DNA from: Deltaproteobacteria bacterium
Lineage (GTDB): Bacteria; Desulfobacterota; Desulfobaccia; Desulfobaccales; Desulfobaccaceae
Reading direction: 5' to 3'
Length of the DNA: 38,383 nucleotides
NCBI GenBank assembly: GCA_019309545.1
Contig: JAFDGA010000024.1
Location: forward strand, 1 to 38,383
Made by a program: the position numbers and the translations under genes. Shown one piece after another: positions 1 through 5,916 of the stretch; position 1 is the first letter of the stretch, and each line of letters opens with the position of its first letter. The notes under the pieces are model-generated. The model was not told the origin of the DNA. It ran no database searches and was given only the letters and a program-made list of their open reading frames with translations.

Positions 1-1
1 G

Positions 2-151
2 CAGGATGGCCAGGAATTTCTGGAACTGGCAGCTAAGATACCGATTCAAACCGAGACCCAACTATTCCGGCTGGAGGAAGCCAACCAGGCCCTGCAACTG
101 CTCAAGGCCGGTAAGATTAACGGGGCGGGGGTTCTGGCGATTAATCCATAG
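2..151 (+). CDS. Zinc-type (MDR) alcohol dehydrogenase, C-terminal end only
   Basis: The window opens inside this gene; 49 residues in frame 2 remain before a TAG stop. The visible tail reads like the end of medium-chain zinc alcohol dehydrogenases: a short strand, the helix EEANQALQLLKAGKINGAG, and a final VLAINP strand, matching the family pattern of an EEAN-A-LK-GKI-G helix followed by a VL strand. The catalytic zinc ligands and Rossmann motif lie outside the window, so substrate and cofactor cannot be judged. It ends about 100 bases before the AT-rich accessory stretch. Confidence 0.7.
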   Translation, partial: QDGQEFLELAAKIPIQTETQLFRLEEANQALQLLKAGKINGAGVLAINP

Positions 152-162
152 GATCATGATCC

Positions 163-190
163 ATTAATAATCCGTAGATAACATGAAAAT
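163..190. repeat. Left copy of imperfect direct repeat bracketing the AT-rich stretch
   Basis: ATTAATAATC followed by CGTAGATAACATGAAAAT here matches ATTAATAATC followed by TATGGATAATAAAAT at 1142-1166, with a few substitutions and a small gap. The two copies bracket the AT-rich segment that carries the 192-aa unknown gene. They could be the footprint of an insertion, but the copies are AT-rich and short, so chance is possible. Confidence 0.35.
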
Positions 191-249
191 TAACACCTTT
201 CCACATAATTTTTTTCTTAGGCACCTCAATTTTCAATCAAGGAGGGAAG

Positions 250-828
250 ATGCAAGTATTCATCATGCATGTTGGCCATCCTGGTAATGTCGACATCGAC
301 TATACGGTCACAAGGCAGAGAAATATTCGTGAAATCCTCGACAAACTGCCCAAAGATGCTCCCGAACGCCACTACTTCGAAAACGATTCAACGCTTCATT
401 CTGCTTTTCCAAATGGCTCTTTCAATTGTTGGGGGGTACCCCCCCACGCAGAGCCTGCTTTTGGCGAGACTCGACTTGGGGACCTTATATTAATCATACC
501 TCAAATTGGCATTCATGACGGTGGCATTCACCAAATTGGCATTGTCAAAGCAAAGGCCCCTCTTAGGTGTTATAATGCCTCCAGGATATTGTGGCCAAGG
601 ACTCCGAGACAAAGGCTTTTTCCATTTATATTTTTCTTCACTACCGAGATCGGTTTTCGCGGCTGGTTCGAGTTTCTCGAAGATCTTGGTTACAACCCCA
701 GATGGAACCCTCGAGGTTGGTACAAGCGATTAGATTTTAACCGTTTTGCTCATTGGGGTGGACCTGAAGGCTATTTGAATTTTTTGAGAACAGAATGTGG
801 ATTCCGCTTATTAATGCCCTTAGCCTAA
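250..828 (+). CDS. Unknown 192-aa protein, possibly PUA/EVE-like
   Basis: The ATG at 250 has a strong ribosome site (AAGGAGGG, 239-246). I do not recognise the family with certainty. The centre has a beta-rich pattern: RLGDLILIIP, then GGIHQIGIVKAK, then a hydrophobic FPFIFFFTTE strand. This order (a GD-strand followed by a glycine-led IGIV strand) is reminiscent of EVE/PUA-like nucleic-acid-binding domains, but the match is by eye only. The C-terminal third is rich in Trp and aromatic residues. No signal peptide or membrane span is evident. Codon use and base composition look more AT-rich than the flanking genes, and it stands alone in a segment bracketed by an imperfect repeat, which suggests recent acquisition. 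Function unknown. Confidence 0.75.
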   Translation: MQVFIMHVGHPGNVDIDYTVTRQRNIREILDKLPKDAPERHYFENDSTLHSAFPNGSFNCWGVPPHAEPAFGETRLGDLILIIPQIGIHDGGIHQIGIVKAKAPLRCYNASRILWPRTPRQRLFPFIFFFTTEIGFRGWFEFLEDLGYNPRWNPRGWYKRLDFNRFAHWGGPEGYLNFLRTECGFRLLMPLA

Positions 829-920
829 CCTTACGCTTTAGCAGGCGGCAGGGACGTGCCCATTGTTGAAAGGTTTTACAGAATCTCCCGGGTTATAGAT
901 ACGTCACTCGAATTCAACGC

Positions 921-1100
921 TTGTTGTTGTCTCTTATTTTTGCTGCAGTTTTTGTTATAATCTTTTCGTTAATGAATTGGGTAATTCTCGTTTCAGGAAA
1001 TTGGCTTTATACTCGATTTAGAACTATTACGATCACTTTCAAAATGGTGACTGAGGATAATATGATTTCCGAAGACAAGCATACGAATATCCAAAAATAA
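921..1100 (+). CDS. Doubtful small membrane protein (59 aa) or remnant
   Basis: Starting at a run of three TTG codons, this frame encodes a strongly hydrophobic N-terminus (LLLSLIFAAVFVIIFSLMNW) that looks like one membrane span, followed by a polar tail rich in Thr, Lys and Asp. There is no convincing ribosome site before TTG 921 or before the internal ATG at 972, and the frame is open upstream to about 870. It may be a decayed gene or a chance frame in AT-rich DNA. Apart from this frame, I see nothing recognisable in 833-1193. Confidence 0.25.
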   Translation: MLLSLIFAAVFVIIFSLMNWVILVSGNWLYTRFRTITITFKMVTEDNMISEDKHTNIQK

Positions 1101-1141
1101 CAATCTCTATAGGGGTGACCCGCCGGGACGCACCTACGAAA

Positions 1142-1166
1142 ATTAATAATCTATGGATAATAAAAT
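1142..1166. repeat. Right copy of imperfect direct repeat
   Basis: Partner of 163-190 (ATTAATAATC core, then GATAA and AAAAT in both copies). It sits 28 bases before the MoxR start codon, so it may also overlap that gene's promoter. Confidence 0.35.
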
Positions 1167-1193
1167 CTGTTAGGCGGTGTATTATTTAGACCG

Positions 1194-2054
1194 ATGGAAA
1201 CTGTAAAAATTGAAGGAGTCACCCTGCATCTGGCCCATCCCGATGAACTGGACCTGGCCTGGGTGGGGCAGGAAGAGTTGCTGGCCCAGGTGTTGGCCGC
1301 CTGGCTGATGGTGGATGAACGGGATCTGCCGCTGAACCCCCGGCTGCTGGGCAAACCCGGAGTCGGCAAAACCACCCTGGCCTATGCCGCGGGTAAAAAA
1401 CTAGGCCGCGAAGTTTACCTGTTTCAGGCCACCATGGACACCCGGCCCGAGGACTTGCTGGTCACTCCGGTGATCGCCGGTTCCAATAAAATCCAATACA
1501 TGGCCAGTTCCCTGGTGACCGCCATGCTGCGGGGCGGGGTGGCGGTGATCGATGAGGCCAACCGGATGAGCGAAAAGAGCTGGGCTTCCCTGGCCCCGCT
1601 GCTGGATAACCGCCGTTATGTAGAATCGATTGCCGCCGGGATCAAGATCAAGGCCCATCCCGATTTTCGCATCTGTGTGACTATGAACGATGATGCTTCT
1701 ACCTTTGAGGTGCCGGAATACATCCACTCCCGGCTTATGCCCCAGATCGTGGTGGATTTCCCCAGCGCCGACGAAGAACAGCGTATTCTAACGCAGAATC
1801 TGCCTTTCGCCCCTAACTTTATCCTGGATTATGTGGTCAACTTCCTACAGCAGGCGCACCAGGCCCGGGAACGCTTTACGGTCCGGGATGGTATCAACAT
1901 TGCCCGCTATGCCTTTAAATTGTCCCGTTCCCAAACCACTCCGGCTCAAGGGCGGCTAACCCAGATCTCCGGTCAAGAGATTTTTCGTACTTGTCTGATA
2001 CAGGCTATCGTCCAGATTCTAGGGGAGGAAGCCCTGGATTATGTCCCCCACTGA
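1194..2054 (+). CDS. MoxR-type AAA+ ATPase
   Basis: A 286-residue single-domain AAA+ protein. Walker A is GKPGVGKTT (about residues 53-61), Walker B is VAVIDEAN (about 116-123), and sensor 1 is the ICVTMND strand near 163. The text between them (PEDLL, SSLVTAMLRGGVAVIDEANRM) is the MoxR/CbbQ pattern, and SRLMPQIVVDFP matches the family's arginine-finger region. MoxR ATPases act as chaperone-like motors, usually with a VWA-domain partner. The next gene starts inside this one (14-base overlap), so the two are translationally linked. No VWA gene is visible. The ATG at 1194 has no clear Shine-Dalgarno, but the N-terminus is of normal length for the family. Confidence 0.88.
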   Translation: METVKIEGVTLHLAHPDELDLAWVGQEELLAQVLAAWLMVDERDLPLNPRLLGKPGVGKTTLAYAAGKKLGREVYLFQATMDTRPEDLLVTPVIAGSNKIQYMASSLVTAMLRGGVAVIDEANRMSEKSWASLAPLLDNRRYVESIAAGIKIKAHPDFRICVTMNDDASTFEVPEYIHSRLMPQIVVDFPSADEEQRILTQNLPFAPNFILDYVVNFLQQAHQARERFTVRDGINIARYAFKLSRSQTTPAQGRLTQISGQEIFRTCLIQAIVQILGEEALDYVPH

Positions 2055-3876
2055 GGTCAATCACTCCGCCCCGGCCTTTATTCCCTTTCAGCATCTGGCC
2101 CTGGTTCCGGTCTTGCACGGCCGCCTGGAATGCGCCCTGCTGGTGCGCCAGGCCTTTGACCAGTATCAGCCCCAGGCGGTGGCGGTGGAGCTGCCCCCCA
2201 CGGTCCAGACCGCGGTCCGGCAGGCGGTGCAACGTCTGCCCTTGCTCTCGGTAGTTTATTATGAAGAAAGCGACGGCCGCTTGGTCTATTTCCCCATCGA
2301 GCCCACTGACCCGCTCATCGAAGCCATTCGCCTGGGGCAGGAACATAGCTTGCCGGTCCATTTTATTGATCGCGAGGTGGAAGGTTATCCACGCCTCCGG
2401 GAACCCCTGCCAGACCCTTATGCATTGAACCAGATCGGCCTTAGAGCCTATGCCGACGCCTACCGCCAAAGTTGCCAGGGGCTGACCCCCAAATGGCCCG
2501 ATGTGCTCCGAGAACAGGCTATGGCCTATCACCTGGGAGAGTTGCAGAAGCGTTATGAACGACTGCTGGTCGTCTTTGGACTGGCCCATTACCCTGGGCT
2601 AATGGAGCAATTGACCCGGCCCCAGGCCCATCCCCTGGAAAAGCGCAAGCGAGCCGGGGTGATGGTGGCCCACCTGGCCGAGGACTCCAGCCGCGAGATA
2701 TTGTCAGAAATTCCTTATCTAGCCGCAGTCTACGAGCAGGCCCGGATTGAAATTCCGCCCCCAACCCTGGATCGCCTGCAACTCCATCAGCAACTCATTG
2801 CCGAGGCCGCAGTCCGTTACCAGAAAAATCAGGGCGACGGCATTTCCCTGACACAGCAGGCTATCCTGCACCAGTTTGCCCGCAATTATGCCCTCATTCA
2901 GGGGCATCTGACCCCCAACTTTTATCAACTGGTAGTGGCCGCCCGGGGGGTGGCCGACGACGATTTTGCTTACGAAGTCTGGGACTTGGGAGCTACTTAT
3001 CCCTGGCAGAGCCAAGACCCTGGACTGCCGGTTTTACGTCTCACCGGCGAAGATCTCTTCCTCAATCAGAAGCGCATCCGCTTTCAGCGGCGTTTTCGCC
3101 AGACCCGGCGACGTCTGGTGCCAATGCCAGTGCGGGCCCGCCCCCGAGAAGCCCGACCCGGCCAGTGGCGGGAAGCTTGGCGCGGCACCGGCATCTGTTC
3201 CTATCCCCCGGAAGATCTGGTGATAGAAGACTTCGGCGATTTCGCCCGCAAAAAAGCCATGCACACGCTTTCCGAGCAGAACCGCCGGGTGGAGCCTTTT
3301 ACCGCGTCGTTGTTGGACGGCATTGCAGTGCGGGAGACCATCCGCAACTGGCATGAACAGGTGATTTATGTGATGGAAGAGCGGCGGGTGCCCGGTAAGG
3401 TCGGGGCAGTGGTGACCATCTTTGACCCTGACCGCGGCGCAGAGGAAAAATATCCCTGGCGGGTCACCTGGCTGGGGGAACACGCGCAGGAATCAGACAT
3501 GGCCTTTTATGCTACTCCGGCCGGGGAACATTTAGTCGGCCCAGGCATTTCGCGTTGCAAATATGGCGGCTTCATGCTCTCTTACCCGCCCTGGCGGCTG
3601 TACGAAGTCTGGCAAGATGCCTTCTTTGGGATAGCCCGCAGCAAACCCGAGCGTCTGGTGCTGGCCGCCCTGGATTACAGCCTGGAAAAGCACGTAGCCT
3701 ATATTGCCGCCCAGCCGCCCCGCCGTCGCTGGCTGAGCTGGGCCAATCGCTACGGCAAAAAGCTGGTCTATCTGCCGCTCGGCAGCTTCTCGCCGGTGAC
3801 CTTAAAGAAAATCCAAACCTTCCATGTTCTCGACGGCCAGCCGGTGCGCCACTGGGCCGGGGATTATATCTGGTAA
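2041..3876 (+). CDS. 611-aa protein with TraB/EreA-like N-terminal domain; MoxR partner
   Basis: ATG 2041 overlaps the end of the ATPase gene by 14 bases and follows an AGGGGAGGAAG ribosome site. Residues about 18-190 show the sequence pattern of the TraB/PrgY/EreA (Tiki-like) hydrolase fold: a His after the first strand (VPVLHG), a Glu in VAVELPP, the FIDRE strand-turn, and a late VVFGLAHYPG strand carrying another His. Residues about 200-380 are helical. The C-terminal 230 residues are rich in Trp, Tyr and Arg, and I do not recognise them. No signal peptide or membrane segment is seen. Because it is coupled to a MoxR ATPase, it is plausibly the client or effector that the ATPase remodels; this is inference. 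TraB-like assignment rests on motif spacing only. Confidence 0.7.
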   Translation: MSPTEVNHSAPAFIPFQHLALVPVLHGRLECALLVRQAFDQYQPQAVAVELPPTVQTAVRQAVQRLPLLSVVYYEESDGRLVYFPIEPTDPLIEAIRLGQEHSLPVHFIDREVEGYPRLREPLPDPYALNQIGLRAYADAYRQSCQGLTPKWPDVLREQAMAYHLGELQKRYERLLVVFGLAHYPGLMEQLTRPQAHPLEKRKRAGVMVAHLAEDSSREILSEIPYLAAVYEQARIEIPPPTLDRLQLHQQLIAEAAVRYQKNQGDGISLTQQAILHQFARNYALIQGHLTPNFYQLVVAARGVADDDFAYEVWDLGATYPWQSQDPGLPVLRLTGEDLFLNQKRIRFQRRFRQTRRRLVPMPVRARPREARPGQWREAWRGTGICSYPPEDLVIEDFGDFARKKAMHTLSEQNRRVEPFTASLLDGIAVRETIRNWHEQVIYVMEERRVPGKVGAVVTIFDPDRGAEEKYPWRVTWLGEHAQESDMAFYATPAGEHLVGPGISRCKYGGFMLSYPPWRLYEVWQDAFFGIARSKPERLVLAALDYSLEKHVAYIAAQPPRRRWLSWANRYGKKLVYLPLGSFSPVTLKKIQTFHVLDGQPVRHWAGDYIW

Positions 3877-3897
3877 AAAAATCGGCCAGTTAATAAT

Positions 3898-4329
3898 TCA
3901 GATATTACTTTGTTTTCGTAGCCATTCTCTGACAAAATCGGCAAATCTGGCTAAATCATCGATCTGTTGTAAATTACTATAGACTTCATCCCAATCCAAT
4001 CGAATATATTCATGAATCAGGATGTTGCGGAATCCGGCTAGCGGGGCTAAGTTCCGGGCAAAATCTAATGGTATAACCCCCAGTTCCCCCATTTTTAATA
4101 AGGCCTCATAATAATCCGTGGGCTTAGGGGCCTGAGTCAGCGATATGATGCGGTGGCTAATATCCAGGCAACATTGCACCGCTACTTCCAGATTTCGCTC
4201 CACAATATCGCGCAGGTACGGGTCCTGGTCAAACTCGGCCCGTTTCTTGGCTCTGAGCGGCTCTAATCTGGCCAAGCGTTCGCTCAGTTCGTCCAAGCGC
4301 CTCTCGATACCACTGAATTCGACTGGCAC
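3898..4329 (-). CDS. hepT: HepT-type HEPN toxin (RNase)
   Basis: A 143-residue all-helical protein of the HEPN/DUF86 family. The diagnostic RX4HXY motif is present as RNILIHEY, with Arg101, His106 and Tyr108. In characterised systems HepT cleaves RNA and is silenced when MntA adds AMP to that tyrosine. The start is GTG at 4329, chosen because AGGAGGG lies six bases upstream. The start lies inside mntA, giving a 101-base overlap, so toxin translation depends on antitoxin translation. It ends only 22 bases from the convergent MoxR-partner gene. Confidence 0.88.
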   Translation of the reverse strand: MPVEFSGIERRLDELSERLARLEPLRAKKRAEFDQDPYLRDIVERNLEVAVQCCLDISHRIISLTQAPKPTDYYEALLKMGELGVIPLDFARNLAPLAGFRNILIHEYIRLDWDEVYSNLQQIDDLARFADFVREWLRKQSNI

Positions 4330-4729
4330 GTTGCCCTCCTGCTAAAATTTCCTGCCGCCAGGCCCGCAAGACTGGGAGATAATCGGCATAACGACTCATA
4401 ATTTGAGCCTCATATTCCACCCGGATCGCCAGATCGCGCTGATAAAGGACTTTACCCTGCCAGATAATGGCGTAAGCCAATTCAATAGGGGCTTGACCTA
4501 ACCAGACCACGTCCACCTTAGCAGGTTTGAGGAGACTGGTTAGGGCCTGGTGCAGACGGCCATGCCGTGGGGGGGGATCTTGACCTCGGTCACACAAAAT
4601 TCCCAGATCATAGTCACTCTGCGGCCCGGAACGACCCTCAGCCTGCGAACCGAATAGATAAACCAGACTGACCTCAGGAAAATTTTTTAGGATTTGCGGT
4701 AGTTTATTTTTAAGAAAGGCTAGCCTCAT
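4229..4729 (-). CDS. mntA: MntA nucleotidyltransferase antitoxin
   Basis: A 166-residue minimal nucleotidyltransferase. The GSX10DXD signature is intact: GS of LFGSQAEG, ten residues, then DYD (residues about 27-41), with a third acidic strand at VDVVW near residue 93. In MntA/HepT pairs this enzyme AMPylates the toxin's RX4HXY tyrosine. The protein is a little longer than many MntA proteins; its last third, rich in Arg and Gln, is the part that overlaps hepT. No strong ribosome site is seen before the ATG at 4729. Order is antitoxin first, toxin second. Confidence 0.88.
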   Translation of the reverse strand: MRLAFLKNKLPQILKNFPEVSLVYLFGSQAEGRSGPQSDYDLGILCDRGQDPPPRHGRLHQALTSLLKPAKVDVVWLGQAPIELAYAIIWQGKVLYQRDLAIRVEYEAQIMSRYADYLPVLRAWRQEILAGGQRASRIQWYREALGRTERTLGQIRAAQSQETGRV

Positions 4730-4817
4730 TAGCCACTATTCAGTTAATAACAAAAACCTAAATATTATATTGGTGTGTTTTACCCGCCCTGATAAAGTTA
4801 TTAAGATAAAGTATAAA

Positions 4818-4932
4818 CTTATACCGATTAGCTTTTAAATGAGTAATTTTGTCCTTTATCCCCTCTCCCCCGCCGGCGGGGGAGAGGAGGAGGGTGAGGG
4901 GGCATTTTAGCTCTTTGATCGCAAGTTGGTAT
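4818..4932. repeat. 115-bp palindrome-cored repeat, copy 1
   Basis: Aligns without gaps to 5802-5916 with about six mismatches. Its core is a strong inverted repeat (CCCCTCTCCCCC / CGGGGGAGAGG), and its ends both read ATACC inwards (ATACCGATTAG on one side, ATACCAACTTG on the other strand), so it resembles a small non-autonomous mobile element or REP-like unit. It occupies most of the gap 4730-4985, between mntA and the 3' end of the Fe-S gene. Confidence 0.85.
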
Positions 4933-4985
4933 TAGAGGACGCAATAAAGCGAACCGCCGGATAATATTAGGCTTTGAATGTATTT

Positions 4986-5723
4986 TTAACGGCAGTCGCG
5001 GCAGACGAAGTAGTGTTCCACCGGTTCCCCGGTAAGTTTGGCCCAGTATTCCAGTTGGGCCAGGGGGGCGATATAGTTGCCGCAGACATTACAGCGGACC
5101 ATCTCGAATTCCCGTCCCCAGATGATGCGCTTGCCGTCTTGTTCAATATAAGGGATGACCTCTGTAGGACAGATGAAGGCACAGGAACCGCAGCCGATGC
5201 AGGCGTCGGAAGGCTCCAGAAAGGGGGTGGTCACCAACTTGCCAGGGGTGCGGTAAGCCATACTGATGGCGCTGACGCCGACGACCTCCCGGCAGGTGCG
5301 GACGCACAGGCCACAGAGGATGCAAAGTTCATTCGGGTCTTCGCTGGGAAACCGGGACTCATGGATTCCCATCTCGGCAGCCATATCCTGAATAATCTTG
5401 GCCTTGGGAGCTCGAGCCAACAGCAGCTCCAGTGTCATACGCCGGGCTTGCAGGACCTTTTCGGAGTGGGTCTGCACCTGCAGACCGGACTCGGCCGGAT
5501 AGGTACAGGAGTTGACCAGGCGGGTATGGGGATGTTCGCCGATCTCTACCACACACAACCGGCAATTGCCTTCCGAAGGTAGTTCGGGATGGTAACAGAG
5601 GGTGGGGATATCGACGCCGAGGTGTTGAGCAGCCTGTAGCAGGGTATACCCCTGGGGCACCTTGAGGTAGATGCCGTTGATCAGAAGACCTACTTCCTCC
5701 ATGACGGACTCCATTTTATCCAC
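4986..5723 (-). CDS. HoxU/NuoG-N-terminus-like iron-sulfur protein
   Basis: A 245-residue electron-transfer protein. A plant-type [2Fe-2S] site (Cys43, Cys54, Cys57, Cys73) is followed by two [4Fe-4S] ferredoxin motifs (Cys134/137/140/144 and Cys175/178/181/185) and a final CX2C...CX2C pair (Cys211/214/241/244) that could hold zinc or iron. The His-Cys cluster site usual in NuoG and HndD is absent: the helix there reads LLLARAPKA. There is no H-cluster or molybdopterin domain. It is the last gene of the por-nuoEF run, 167 bases after nuoF, with a repeat in the gap. The longest frame starts at GTG 5723; in-frame ATGs at codons 4 and 8 are alternatives. It probably carries electrons between the flavoprotein and a ferredoxin-type partner. 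Confidence 0.85.
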   Translation of the reverse strand: MDKMESVMEEVGLLINGIYLKVPQGYTLLQAAQHLGVDIPTLCYHPELPSEGNCRLCVVEIGEHPHTRLVNSCTYPAESGLQVQTHSEKVLQARRMTLELLLARAPKAKIIQDMAAEMGIHESRFPSEDPNELCILCGLCVRTCREVVGVSAISMAYRTPGKLVTTPFLEPSDACIGCGSCAFICPTEVIPYIEQDGKRIIWGREFEMVRCNVCGNYIAPLAQLEYWAKLTGEPVEHYFVCRDCR

Positions 5724-5801
5724 ATCGCTACTAACTGGTTAGTTATATGACATATTAAGCCCTGTTTTTACCTAAAACTAGAACTCGAAACTGACTTGTA
5801 G

Positions 5802-5916
5802 CTTATACCGATTAGCTTTCAAATGAGTAATTTTATCCTTTATCCCCTCTCCCCCGCTGGCGGGGGAGAGGGCGAGGGTGAGGGGGCATTTTAGCTCTTT
5901 GATCGCAACTTGGTAT
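5802..5916. repeat. 115-bp palindrome-cored repeat, copy 2
   Basis: Second copy of 4818-4932, same orientation, about 95% identical. It overlaps the 3' end of nuoF: the stop codon and the last residues (TKLRSKS) are written in repeat sequence. The strong hairpin lies just past the stop, where it could act as a transcript-end or mRNA-stability structure between nuoF and the Fe-S gene. Confidence 0.85.

Noticed and set aside
2005-2589. 194-aa antisense frame under the MoxR partner
   Set aside because: A GC-rich codon-bias shadow with no start signal or recognisable domain.
4974-5582. 202-aa plus-strand frame opposite the HoxU-like gene
   Set aside because: The opposite strand carries well-spaced Fe-S motifs; this frame has none and is a shadow.
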